Virus record (IMG/VR): IMGVR_UViG_3300020474_000004
Coordinates: 1-64,000 of that record
DNA length: 64,000 nt
Strand: one strand, 5' to 3'
Origin: a virus
Made by a program: the position numbers and the translations under genes. Of this stretch, positions 12,440-26,500 are shown in pieces. The notes beneath the pieces are model-generated. The model was not told where the DNA came from, did not search any database, and saw only the letters and a list, made by a program, of their open reading frames with translations. Position 1 is the stretch's first letter; each line of letters begins with the position of its first letter.

Positions 12440-14569
12440 ATGCCGTTAGTTAATTTTACAAATCTAGACTTTGATCAAGTCAAATCATCATTACGTGCAT
12501 ATTTGGAAGCAAATTCCAACTTCACGGATTATAATTTTGATGGATCAAACTTATCATCAATATTAGATGTACTTGCGTATAACACGTACATCACTTCATA
12601 TAATGCTAACATGGTAGCAAATGAAGTTTTTATTGATAGTGCTACTTTAAGAGAGAATGTCGTAGCATTAGCAAGAAATATTGGATACATCCCTAGATCA
12701 AGAAAAGCATCAACATCTGCAATTACATTCTTTGTAGATACTAGTAATATTCAACCTCATCCTGCCTCTCTAACCCTCCGTAAAGGAACTGTAGCAGCGT
12801 CTAAAGGTTCTTTTGGGGGGTCATCCAGTACATTCTGTATTTTAGATGATATCACAGTTCCGGTTATAAGAGATGTTGCATCTTTTAATAGCATTCCTGT
12901 TTATGAGGGAACGTTTTTAACAAAAAGTTATACATATAATTCTTCAAATGCAAGTCAAAGATTTGTTTTACCAAATGCTGGAGTTGATACTGATCTCATA
13001 AGATTATCTGTAAAGAATAACTCTTCATCCGCAGCATCAATAAAATATTCTATGCATAATAGTTTATTTGATGTTGGACCCGAATCGAAAATATATTATA
13101 TTCAAGAAATAGAAAATGAAAGATATGAAATTATTTTTGGTGATGGTGTTTTTGGTAAAAAGTTAGAAGATCAGAATTTTATAACCACTGAATATGTTGT
13201 AACCAATGGTAGTGAAGGAAATGGAGTGTCTCAATTACGCTTTAATGGTAGATTGACATATATTAAAGATGGTAATGAATTTATCGTCAATGAGGGAATT
13301 TCCTTAGTAACTGCAGAATATAGTTCGAGAGGTGGAGAATCAATAGAGTCGGTTGATTCGGTGAAAAAATATGCTCCTAGGATTTACGCATCTCAAAATA
13401 GAGCTGTAACCGCAGATGATTATGAATCTTTAATACCTTCAAAGATTTATCCTGAAACTGAATCTATATCTGTTTTTGGTGGCGAAGAACTAAACCCACC
13501 ACAATATGGTAAAGTTTTTATCAGTATTAAACCAAGATTTGGAGATTTCTTACCCAATCTCATCAAAGAAAACATCAAATTAAAATTAAAGAAATATGCT
13601 ATATCTGGAATTGTACCAGAAATATTAGATTTAAAATATTTGTTTGTTGAGATTAGTTCTAACATATATTATAATACAAATTTAGCTCCTTCTGCTGCTG
13701 ATGTATCCACAAGAGTTCAAAATAATGCTTTAACTTATTCAAATTCAACAGAATTAAATAAGTATGGTGCTAGATTTAAGTATAGTAAGTTTTTGAAAAT
13801 TATTGATGATAGTCATGAGTCAGTAACATCAAACATTACTCTTGTAAGAATGAGAAGAGACTTGAGAGTTGTTCCAAATGCTTTTGCCGAATATCAGATA
13901 GGATTTGGTAATCGTATGCATATTGCAAGTTTCACTGGATTTAATATAAAGTCAACCGGGTTTAGAGTTTCTTCAGTTCAGGGAGTTGTTTATTTAAGTG
14001 ATATACCTAATGCTGATGGTTTAACAGGATCTTTATTCTTATTTACAGTACCAAACATTGGATCACAAAATCCAACTATTGTAAGAACTGATATTGGTAG
14101 GATAGATTATGTAAACGGAATCATTGTAATTAACGCGATTAATATCATCTCGGGGATTGAAAAAGATGGTCAGCAAGTTATTGAAATACAAGCAACTCCA
14201 ACATCAAATGATATTGTCGGATTACAGGATCTTTATTTGCAACTAGATATTAATAACAGTTCTTTTGAAATGATATCAGACCAAATAGCTTCAGGAATTG
14301 ATCCATCTGCATCTAACTACATTGTTTCTTCTTCTTATAGTGGAGGTAGTTTGGTTAGGTCAGGTGAACCAGTCATAACAACCTCTGACAGTGTGGTTGA
14401 TTCGTTAGGAAATCAACTTACAACATATACTGGTCAAGGTCAGCAATCCACAAATGTGGTTTCAAATACAACTACAACTGGATCTACAACTACAACTGGA
14501 TCTACAGGTTCTACTGGATCATCCACAACACCGTCTTCGGGCGGTGGTGGTTATGGTGGCGGTTACTAA
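12440..14569 (+). CDS. gp6: gp6-like baseplate wedge subunit, 709 aa
   Basis: gp6 is a main wedge protein that ties neighbouring wedges together. The N-terminal region (1-95) has the typical pattern LDVLAYNTYITSYNANMVAN, then FIDSATLRENVVALARNIGY with the ARNIGY turn. A baseplate-J-like core follows at about 230-480 with Gly-rich YEIIFGDGVFGKKLEDQ. The position after gp25 and before gp7 is the T4 order. It is about 50 residues longer than T4 gp6. The excess is a low-complexity tail (about 675-709) of Thr/Ser/Gly repeats ending GGGGYGGGY, not expected in the wedge core; it may be flexible and surface-exposed. The N-terminal part is secure; the middle is inferred from synteny and pattern. Confidence 0.88.
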   Translation: MPLVNFTNLDFDQVKSSLRAYLEANSNFTDYNFDGSNLSSILDVLAYNTYITSYNANMVANEVFIDSATLRENVVALARNIGYIPRSRKASTSAITFFVDTSNIQPHPASLTLRKGTVAASKGSFGGSSSTFCILDDITVPVIRDVASFNSIPVYEGTFLTKSYTYNSSNASQRFVLPNAGVDTDLIRLSVKNNSSSAASIKYSMHNSLFDVGPESKIYYIQEIENERYEIIFGDGVFGKKLEDQNFITTEYVVTNGSEGNGVSQLRFNGRLTYIKDGNEFIVNEGISLVTAEYSSRGGESIESVDSVKKYAPRIYASQNRAVTADDYESLIPSKIYPETESISVFGGEELNPPQYGKVFISIKPRFGDFLPNLIKENIKLKLKKYAISGIVPEILDLKYLFVEISSNIYYNTNLAPSAADVSTRVQNNALTYSNSTELNKYGARFKYSKFLKIIDDSHESVTSNITLVRMRRDLRVVPNAFAEYQIGFGNRMHIASFTGFNIKSTGFRVSSVQGVVYLSDIPNADGLTGSLFLFTVPNIGSQNPTIVRTDIGRIDYVNGIIVINAINIISGIEKDGQQVIEIQATPTSNDIVGLQDLYLQLDINNSSFEMISDQIASGIDPSASNYIVSSSYSGGSLVRSGEPVITTSDSVVDSLGNQLTTYTGQGQQSTNVVSNTTTTGSTTTTGSTGSTGSSTTPSSGGGGYGGGY

Positions 14570-14592
14570 TTCAAAGGATTAAGATATAAAAA

Positions 14593-17500
14593 ATGACAGA
14601 GACAAGAATCAAATTCAGTAGTATTGTTAAGAATCAACTCCCAACATATGTTGAGAATGAGTTTCCTTTAATCGGGGAGTTTCTTAAGGAATATTATAAC
14701 TCACAAGAATATAAGAGTGGTCCTTTAGATATAATTCAAAATATTGATCAGTATATCAAAGTTGATGAACAGACAACTTTAAATCATGAAGTATTTTTGA
14801 GATTGGATATTGATGAATTTGATGATGTAATAACTATTGACCTTAGAAATTCACCTTTTGGAACCGATAGATTTCCAGATTCTTATGGGTTGATAAAAAT
14901 TGATGATGAAATAATATTATATACCGCAAAAACTGATTCTACCTTTACAGGATGTGTACGAGGATTTAGTGGAGTAACCTCATATAGATCAGATTCAAAC
15001 CAAGGGGATCTTGTATTTAAATCTACCGAGGCATCTAATCATGATAAAGGTGCCTCAATTGAAAATTTAACATGCACTTTTCTTAAAGAATTTCTACTTA
15101 AGACAAAAATACAGCTTCTTCCAGGATTATCCCAGAGAAAATTAAGTTCGAAGTTGGATGTAAGCACGTTTATTAAACATTCAAAAGATTTTTATTCAAG
15201 TAAAGGAACTGATCAATCCTATAAAATTTTATTTAATGTATTATATGGAGAAAATGTTAATATTATTCGACCTAGAGAAAACTTATTTACTCCATCAAAT
15301 GCATTTAATCTAGTCTCATCCAATTTTGTTGTTGAAGAAATAACAGGAGACCCATTAGAGTTATCAAATAAAACTATTTTTCAAGATTTTAAAGGATCCA
15401 AAGCATATACTCCAATATACAACGTAGAAAAAACAAGTAATAATGACAAATATTTTAAAGTTACTTTTGATGGAGGATACAATAGAGACTCTAGAGTTGT
15501 TGGATCAACTTATGGCGACTTTAAAGTAAGTTCAAAAACTAATATCATTGGAGACGTTGCAATTGGATCTACAATTATTGATGTTGATTCGACGATTGGT
15601 TTTCCAAATTCTGGTGAATTGTATGTAACTTATCCAACAGGACTCACTGCTACAACAGGAATTGTATCATATACATCGAGAACTTCAACACAATTTCTTG
15701 GATGCACCAATATTATCGAACCTTTACTTGATGGAAACAATATCACTGATAGAAATTTTCTATTCACACAAGCATCAGACGATTCAGATTCTATTACTGT
15801 CAGATTAGGACCTATTTTAAGTCAATTTTCTAATCAAAGTGATGTATATGATTTAAAATCTGGTGATGGAATAAGTGTGAAAACTCTGGGAGTGGAGGAA
15901 GATACTTTCGAATTCAACAACTGGATATACAATAACTCAGTCCAATATTTTATATCTAAGATTGATTATGTATCAATTCAAAAGTATGAATTAACTTTAG
16001 AAAAAAATCATTATATAAGACTTGGTGATACTGTATTAATAATTGACAGAAAATCTAACAATTCTATTCAATCAGAAGTTCTTGATATTATAACATCAAA
16101 AAGGATAGTAGTAGTATTGAAATCAGAATCTGTACTTGATACTGACTTAGTATATTATATAAAAAAACCAATCAAAAAAGTAAACTCAGAAACTTTTCCA
16201 TATTTGAGTGGTTTTCATGCAAACGTACAGAATGTATATAAAAAGCAATATAGCGATTCATTATTAATAGCATCCAATTCTCTACCAGCATATCAATCAC
16301 AATCTATAGTTTCAAATAAGAATAGAGTTTTGTTCAGTGGTACGTTTACTGGAGACACTTTAGAATTATTGGACCATGGTTATTATACTGGAGAATTGAT
16401 ATATTACACTCCAGAAAAGAGATTTGTTGAAACGGAAAATGATGATGGTACAAAACGGACAAGAATTTATATTGATTCTTCTTTATTTGATGTAAGAGGT
16501 GGTGGTGAGGGTGAATACTTTTTGCATAGGGTTGATAATAATCATATAAGATTAGCAAAATCAAGGTCAGATTTATATTTTTCCAAATTTATTCAACTTA
16601 GTGGTTCAAAAACTGTATCCAATAATTCTATTGAACCTGCTTTTGTAAGTTTAAAAAATTTAGAACCACAAAAGATTTATAGAGAAATTTCTCCACCACT
16701 ATATTCAGGAAAATATACTAAAACAAAGCCTGGTACAACTGGAATATTAGTTAATGGTGTTGAAGTTTTAAATTATAAATCGAAGGATTTTATCCAATAT
16801 GGAAAATTAGATGAAATTAAAGTGATTTCTCCGGGAATAGGATTTGATGTTATTAATCCACCTCTTTTGAAAATTCAAGATGATGTTGGGATAGGAGCTA
16901 CAGGTTTTCTAGCAATAAATGGTAACCTATCAGAAATTAGAATAGTTAATCCAGGATTTGATTTGGTTGGTACACCTATCGTATCAATTACCGGTGGAAA
17001 CGGACAAAATGCTAAAGCTTTAGCATCTACAAAATTAATTAAACATTCCCCAGAATTTTCTGCCAATATCCAGGTTTCATTAACAAATAATACAATAGGA
17101 TTTTCCACATTCCACAAATTCCGTGGCGGAGAAGAAGTCGTATACAAAACTAACTCACAAAAAGGTGTTGGTGGTTTATCAACCGATTTTAGATATTATG
17201 CATCGGTGGTTGATGGAAACACAGTAAAATTGCATACTGACTTAGGAGATTCCTTAGCGGGTATTAACACTGTTGTTTTAACAACTACAGGTATTGGAAA
17301 GCATTCTCTTGAATGTGTGGAAAAAAAATCTATAGTTAGCGCAATCAATATAGTAGATAGAGGAACTGGATATGAAAATAAAAAAAGATCTGTTACTTCT
17401 GCAGGAATTAGTACATCATCCGATATTATAACCATAAAAGATCACGATTATAAATCGGGAGAAATTATAAAATATCTTGGTTCAACAAAAAATCCAATCG

Positions 17501-20500
17501 CTGGTATATCAACAACTAATGAATATTATGTAACTGTTGTTGATAAGGATAATTTTAAGTTATCAAATGCTACATCATCCACACAGGAAAAGAATTTTTT
17601 CTATAAAACAAAACAATATGTAGATATAACCTCGCAAGGATCTGGATTTCATTCTTTTAATTATCCATCAATTAATGTAACTGTAAGTGGATTAATTGGA
17701 ATATCATCCATCGGAAATGAAACCTTTGGCGTTAAAGTAGATCCAATCTTCAGAGGAGAGGTATCTTCAGTTCATCTTCAAGATGGAGGATCTCAATATG
17801 GTGCAAGTGATATAATAAATTTTATTAAAAATCCAAGAATTACTGTAGAGAGTGGAAAAAATGCTCAAGTATTGCCAGTCATCACTGATGGAAAAATAAG
17901 TGAAGTGATAGTTTTGAATCCAGGAAGTGGATATGTGTCGAGTATAGATCTCACTATATTTGGATCAGGAATTGGATGCGTATTAACTCCAATTTTAGAA
18001 AATGGAAGACTTATTGAAGTCAAAGTAATAGAATCTGGAGCAGGATATATCTCCGGAGAAACTGAAATAGTTGTTTCGAATACTGAAGCAGAATATGAAT
18101 TTTCGGGAACTGTAAACAGATGGATGATAAATTCATTTGAAAAATTATACCAAAATAACTTCTTGTTGAAGGATGATATTATTTTAGAAAATTCTTCAAG
18201 TGACAAGTATGGTCTACAGGCATACTACATGTATGCACCCAGAAAATTGAGAGAAATGTTGTATTCTGTCAATGAGGGTGGAGAGGTTCTTTATGGAAAA
18301 CCAGATCTTAAATTAGTTGATTCGCAAGAAACTATATTCCAAGATCATTCTCCAATCATAGGTTGGGCATATGATGGAAGCCCAATATACGGACCTTATG
18401 GATACTCCTCAAATAGCGGTGGAGTGGTCACCATTATGAAGTCTGGATATAAACTTAATCAAAATAGACTTGATGGACCACCAACTTCCGTATATCCATT
18501 AGGATTTTTTGTGGAGGATTATACTCATTACACATACGAGGATGATAGTTATCTTGATGAAAATAATGGAAGATTTTGTGTAACTCCAGAATATCCAAAT
18601 GGGACTTATGCATATTTTGCCACAATAGACGAAAATTCTGTCCAATCGGATAATTTATCCGAATTTAAAAATTATAGATTGCCTAAGTTTCCATATTTAA
18701 TTGGCGACAAGTATAATTCAGAACCCATAGAATTTAATTTTAAAAAATCATCAAATCAGGAAGATTATGATATTGAAAATAATGGTTGGTGTAGAAATAC
18801 ATTTCCATATAACTTGAGAGATGAAAAAGTAAAATATCCATATATCCATTTTCCAAAAACATCAGACGAATCTGCAGTTGTTTCTTCATCCAGTTTAGGT
18901 AATATACAAAAGATTAATATTAAAACCGCAGGTGATTTTTATAAAGTAGGAGACACTTTAAATTTTGATAATAGATCCACAACCGGAATTGGGGCTGCTG
19001 CTAGAGTTTCCTTACTAAAAGGAAAATCTGTAGAGTCAATCGTTACTGATACAGTAAAACTCACTAACGCTGAGTTAATACCCTCCGATATAAAAAATCA
19101 ATACTTTATAGAAAAAGATACACCACATTCTTTTAATAATCTCGACTTTATTAACATTACTGGTGTATCGACAATATCAACAAATATCGAAGGATCTTAT
19201 CAAATCGGAGTTTCAAGTGAAACTTTCAAACTCGTGGGGATTGGAACCACAAATAATATTGCAGTAGGTTCAACATCTGTGACTGGTTTAGTTACATTTT
19301 TCTCAGTGTCTGGTAGTTTATCCGCTACAAAAATTGTACCTAATGATATTTTAGGAATTGGAACTGAAAGGGTTAAAGTTTTAAATATTGACACAGTAAA
19401 TTCGAGATTTAGAGTATTACGAGAGATTGATGGACCAGTTGGACTTAGCCATACAGTCGGATCGATACTATCAGAAGATTCCAGAAGATTTTCAATAAAT
19501 GTTGGTTTAAACACTACGTATGAATTTAGAAAAAATATTGAAATTTATTTTAATCCAGCAGAAAATGTTGGGTTGGGTACTACGGTTGTTGGGATAGGAT
19601 CAGTCCTAACATTTTCTAATTATGGATTAAATTCTTTGGGTCTAAACACCACTGGATCAAGAAATATATCAGTGCAACTTGGATCAATTTACATTAAAAA
19701 CCATAACTTCCAAACAGGAGATATTTTAACTTACTCCTCTAATGGTGGGAATGGAATTGTCTGTAATGAACAGTCTACAGTTGGAATAGCAACCACTTTG
19801 TCCGATGGTCAAAAATTATTTGTTGCAAAAATTACAAATGATTTAATAGGAATCGCAACTCAAAAAGTTGGTCTTGGTACAACGGGAGAATTCGTTGGGC
19901 TTGGAAATACTGCTAAGATACTTTTCTTTGTGGGGGTTGGAAGTGGTAGCAACCATAGTTTTAAAACAAATTATGAAAACTTAACTGTTGAATCTTCAAG
20001 GCATAATGTCACGGTCACCACGGACCAAGACCACTTATTACATGAAGGTCATAATGTATTCATAGATGTAAATCCTCAAACAACATTAAATTACAAAATT
20101 AAATTTAATGATTTAAATCGAAGAGTTCTTGTAGGCATTAAAACTTTTTCTAATGTCGGAGTTAATACGAACAATAATACTATTACCATACAAAATCACA
20201 ATTATGAAAGTGGAGATAAGGTAGTATATTCATCGGCAGATCCTTGCGAAGGATTAGAAAATAATAAAATTTATTACATTGTGAAAATTGATGCAGATAA
20301 GTTTAATTTATCAAATACTCTTTATGGTTCAACATTATCTAATCCTAATATAGTAGGAATTGCTAGCACTAGTCTTACTTTTGGAGAAATAGGATTAGTC
20401 AATCCGATAATTTCTGCCTATAGAGATTCTACTTTAGAATTTGATATTTCTGATACTTCTTTGGCATATGAAAAAGAATCTACATTATATTCCGCATTTA

Positions 20501-23500
20501 AACTTAATTTTTATATTGATAAAAATTATACAAAATTATGGGAGTCTGATTTATCTTCGTCAGTATTTAATGTAACTAGAGAAAACAAGTCCGGATTATC
20601 TACTACATCGAAAGTTTCGGTATCTATTGGAAAAACAACACCATCTATTCTGTATTATAGATTAGATCCTGTTACTAATAATAACCTTCCAAAAATAAAA
20701 TCTGAAGTAATGGTTGATGATGAAATTATTGGAAGTGGTAGTATTGAGGTAAGAGATAGTGTTTATAGTGGACTTAGAAAAGTATCCACTGCTGGAACCA
20801 ATTTCTTTAATTTCTCTATAAACGAAATCCCAGAAAATAATTCTTATGTGTCCACTTCATCTTCAATAACGTATACTACAGACTGTATTCATACAAATGG
20901 ACCAATATCTACGGTAGAAATAGTAAACCCAGGAAGAAATTATGATTCATTACCAGATATTGCTTCCATAAATTCTAATAACGGATCAAGAGCTGAACTT
21001 TTATGTCTTAGCGAAAATATTGGAAAAATTGAAAATGTTTCTATAAAAGATATTGGATATGATTATCCAAGTGATAAAACACTAAAACCAAGTGCAATTC
21101 TTCCTCAAATTATTAAAGTTGACTCCTCTGCAATAATTAACACTATTTCCGTATCTTCAAATGCAAAGGGTTATACTTCGGCACCAAAACTAGTAACATT
21201 TGATGGAAAAACTAATAAGATAGTATCTGACTTGGATTTAAAGTATTCTATTAAGGATAATGAAGTAATCATTTTACAGAATACAAGAGGAATGAATAAT
21301 TCTACTCCTACAATTATTCCGGTTGAAAATAATAATGGAGTCGGTATTAATAATGTTGAATTTGACGATTCATCTAAGGAAGTGACCATAAGATTATCAT
21401 CTGGATTCTCATCATTGAATGACTTCCCATTTGAAGTTGGTGGTAAAGTTTTTGTTGAAAATGTAAGTGTAGGAATAAATTCAACTGCGAAAGGATTTAA
21501 TTCAAAGAACTATGGATATAAGTTATTCACTTTAACTTCAGTTACTCCAAATATTGGAGGTATCGGAACTGTTTCATATAATCTTTCTGAGGATTTAAAT
21601 GATGGTGAAATTCCAGGAAAGGCGGATCTCATCAGATCTTCTGGAATTATTACTCCTGAGAAATATTTTCCAACTTTTGTTATTGATTTAGCAACAAAGG
21701 ACTTTATTCCTGGCGAAAAAATTGTTTCATCTACTAAAACAGGAACAGTTCAAAGTTGGGATAGTACCACTAAAACCCTGAGAATTCTATCTCAAGATAC
21801 CTTTAAAGTTGGTGAAAAAATAAGAGGATTAACCTCAGACTCATTAGCAACAAACTCTGAGGTAAAATCATATGAAACTTATTTTAATGTCGATACAAAA
21901 ACAGATATATTTGAAGGTAATCAGACTATTTCTGGATATTTAAATAACAATCTTCAGAGAGTTCAGGATAATCACTATTATCAAAATTTCTCATATTCAA
22001 TTAAATCTAGGATTCCACTAGCAGAATGGGATGATATTGTTTCAAGCACCAATCATTCTATAGGATTTAAAAAGTTTGGGGATCTTCAAATTGAATCTAG
22101 GAATGATGAACAACCAGCTAATATTGGATTGACAACAGCACTTACCGATATGACAATTGATTATGGAATATCGGAGTATATTGATACAAATTGCGTTTTT
22201 GATTTTGATTTGGGAAGAGAGAATAATATTAATTTTGATGAAACCACTATTTTGTCAGATGAAATTGTACTTAAGAGTAAAGTTCTTTCCGATTTTAGTG
22301 AGTCCGTTGGAAATAGAGTTGTATCAATAGATGATGTGAGTCCTCAATTTAATAATACACCAAGAGCGACTGCTTTTGTTGCTTTAGACTCCTTTAATTT
22401 AAGTGATTTTAGAAGTAAAAAGTATTTTATTTATCTTAAAGACACTAGATTTGTAAAGGAAAGGCAATTTGAGATTGTAAGTCTTATTCATGATAGTGCT
22501 TCAAATGGATATCTAAATCAGTATGCAAAGACAGACTCTGTAAGAGATTTGGGTTCTTTTGATTTTGCAATCTCTGGATCTGTAGGTGAATTTAGATTTT
22601 TCCCAATAAATTCAAGAGTAAATGATTACGATGTATGTGCATTATCTTTCAACTTGGATGACAATCTACTGGGAATTGGAACTACATCTATTGGCGAATC
22701 TATCATACAAAGTAATAGTGTTTCAGTTCCATCCACACCAACAAACATTGTAAGCATTGGAAATACATATCACTCACTTAAGGTTTTAGTAACCATAGCA
22801 CCTGATGTTGAGAATGTATCATTTGGATCTACTGCTACATTTAACTCAAGAGAATTTGAATATCAAGAATTGAATATTTGTCATGATGGAACTGATGTTT
22901 CATTAATAGAGTTTGGTAAACTAACAACATCTATTGGTGAAGTATCTGCTGCCGGATTTGGAACTTATAACGCATATCTTGATGGTAGTGATCTTAAAGT
23001 AGATTTCCATCCAGAGGTTGGTATTGGAACGACTTCGGTAGTTAATACCATTGTTGTTGGACTCTCCACTGCCTCTTCTGGAATATCAACTGTAGACATG
23101 AAGCACGCTAGATTAGAGTCTAGAATAACTCAAATCTCTTCTTCTGGATCTCCAACTGAAAATGTTGTTGGTCAGTATCCAAGTCACATTTCACAAGAAG
23201 TTGATAGGTATGATTCATCATATTGTTTGATTCAACTTCATGATACCACTAATGATAGATATGAGTTCTTAGAGCATATAGTAGTTGATGATCATGTTGA
23301 AGGAGTATTAATTAATCAAACTTTTGATACTGAATTTGCAAATGTGAGGACACACAGTGGTCTCGGAACTTTTGGAAGTAAAATAGTTACGGATGGAGTT
23401 GGTATTGCAGCAACAACACAAATTCTCTTCACTCCAGAACCTAACATTAATGTAAATGTCCACGTTTATATGAATGCACTTAGAGTTGAGGATGACACCA

Positions 23501-26500
23501 AAGACTTTATTAACTTTAACAACGGAACATATTCTACATCATTTACGAAGTATACGGGCACTGATAGAGATGTAATAAGATCTTTCCCAATTAAGCACGT
23601 ATTTAGTCCCATTTTTGAAAAAGTATTTGATGGAAGTGATTCCACTATAGTTAAAACAGTTGGAGATACCATCACTATTCCCGATCATTTCTTTGTCACT
23701 GGTGAAAGGGTTAGATACAATTCAGCTGGATTATCAACAACAGATAAAATTGGTATTGCTCAGACTACCTTCCCCGAAATTGGTATTACAACATCATTCA
23801 TCCCAGATAGTGGATTATTCATTGTTAAGGTTGACGACGAAACAATTCAATTATCAAGAAGTGCAGAGGATGCACTTAAAGCTGTTCCCAAGGTTCTTGA
23901 GTTTACTTCAGTGGGGATTGGTGCTTCACATAAATTTATTGCTACCAATCAGAATCCAAAAGTTCTAATAGCACTCGACAATATTATTCAATCTCCTATT
24001 GTATCAACTGGTGATACAACAATTTTACTGCAGAGTGTTGTGACTACGGATGACCTTATAAAATTAAGTAGTGTTGAAAATTTAACCGGTGGCGACTTAT
24101 TGAAAATTGATAGCGAAATAGTAAAAATTGAAGGACTTGGAATAGGTGCTACTAACACCATAAGAGTTCGTAGATCTTGGTTAGGTACACCTCTATCTGG
24201 ATTCTCTACTGGTGCTTTGGTTACTAAAATTATTGGTAACTATAATATTGTTGACAATACACTTAATTTTGCAGACGCTCCTTTTGGTAATGCAATAACT
24301 GCAGGTGATGCACAGAGTAGTTTCCAGGGAAGAGTATTCACTAGAAGTGGAGTTCCTCAAAGTTCAAATGAACCATATTATAAAAATGTTGTTATTGACG
24401 ATATATCAAAACAGTTTGATGGTGTCAAAAATAACTTTACTATCAAATCTCAAAATGCAAATATCTCAGGCATTGCTAATGAGGGAATACTTGCACTTGT
24501 TAACGACATATTCCAAACAGTTGGTAATGAAAATAATTATGAACTTATAGAGTCCTCAGGCATTACTACAGTTTCTTTTGTTGGAACTGCAAGAGATTTG
24601 ACGAGAGATGTGGGAATATCAACTCTACCTAGAGGTGGTATGATTCTTTCTGTTGGATCTACCACAGGATTTGGATATCAACCTCTCATAGGTGCTGGTG
24701 GAACTGCAGTGGTTTCTGGTCTCGGAACAATTTCTTCTGTTTCTATTGGAAATAGTGGTTCTGGTTATAGAGTTGGTGTTCAGACAGTGAATGTAAGTGT
24801 TGGTACTTCTTCTTTAGGAAGTGGAAATTTTGTTTCTATAGGAACTGCTGTTGTCAATAATAATGGAAACATTGTCAGTATTGCCATTACAAATCCAGGA
24901 GTAGGATATACTCAAACAAATCCACCATTTGTTGTTATTGACGATCCACTTTCATACTCAGGAATAGCTTTAACTTATAGTTCTGTCTCAACAGGAATTG
25001 GAAGTGGTATTGGTGCTGTTGCTGATATTGTTGTTGGTCAAGGATCCAGTGTTATTAGCTTTAATTTAAAAAATACTGGATATGGATATCAAGAGGGTGA
25101 AATATTAACAGTTCCTACTAGTGGTCTTTCCGGAGTTCTTACTACATCTCAGTTTAGTGGTGATGAATTCCAAATCTCGATTGATAAAGTACATTATGAT
25201 GAATTTACAGGATGGTCGGTTGGTGTACTTGATAATTTTGATGATATAAGTGAGTATCCTGATGGCAAGAGATTGGATTTCCCACTTATTAAGTCTGGAA
25301 ATCTTGTTTCTATCAATAAGAAGAAAGGATCAAAAATTGATCTTAATCAAGTTTTGATTGTATTCATTAATAATATTCTACAAGTTCCCGGAGACTCTTA
25401 TAGATTCCCTGGTGGTTCTAGAATTATATTCAGCGAACCACCAAGAGTTGGTGATGATATTAAAATTATTTTCTACAAGGGAAGTGGAGATGATCTGGAT
25501 GTTATTGATAGAGAAGTAGTTGAATCATTGAAGATAGGAGATGAAGTAACTTTAAATTATGATCCAGGACAAAATCAAAGTATACTACTTCAACAAAATG
25601 CAAGAACAGTTAACACAACAGTTTCTATTGATGCTGTTAAAACTAATCCATATTTTGGTCCTGGTTTAACTGATAAACAGGAATTAGAGAGACCAATCAC
25701 ATGGTGTAGACAAACTGAGGATAAACTGATAAACGGTCAGGAGATCACAAAAGATAGAGAACTTTATGAATCAATAATTAGTCCGGTTGCTAATATTATC
25801 AGTCCGGTTGGAATTACAACTGAAATAATATATGTTGATAGATTGAGACCACTATTTGATAGTTTTATAGAGAATCCTGATATTAACATTCGTGCAGGTA
25901 TTCAGAAGAAAGTCACTATCATTCCGACGCACGTTACAGTTGGAGCTTCTGCCACCGCAGTTGTTTCTGCTGCTGGAACTATTAGTTCCATTATTGTAAA
26001 TAATGGGGGGGTTGGTTATTCAACAACTCCTGGTGTAAGTATAGCAAGCACTATTGGTGTAGGAATAGGAACAACCAATACAGCACTCGCTGTCACAACA
26101 ATAAGTGTTGGTGGAACCGTATCTCAAATATCTGTTACTAATGGTGGTATTGGATATACCAGTTCTCCATCAGTAATTATTGGTGAACCTACATATTCAA
26201 CAGAGGAAAATGGCGTTACTAATTATATTGGAGACTCTGGTATTGTTGTTGGATTCGGTACTCAATTTATTGGTGCTGGAACCACACAAATGATCTTTGA
26301 TCTACATATCCCATATAATTCAAAACTAAGAGATACGAATATTGTTGGAACTGCTATAACTCTTAGTGGATTATCGGTTGGAGATTATTTTACTATCACG
26401 GATTCAAATATAGGTTCTGCAAGCACAAGCATAACATCTTTGTCTAATGACAATTCTACAATTGTTGGAATTAGTAGAGAGCATCTTGATGGTGTTTATG

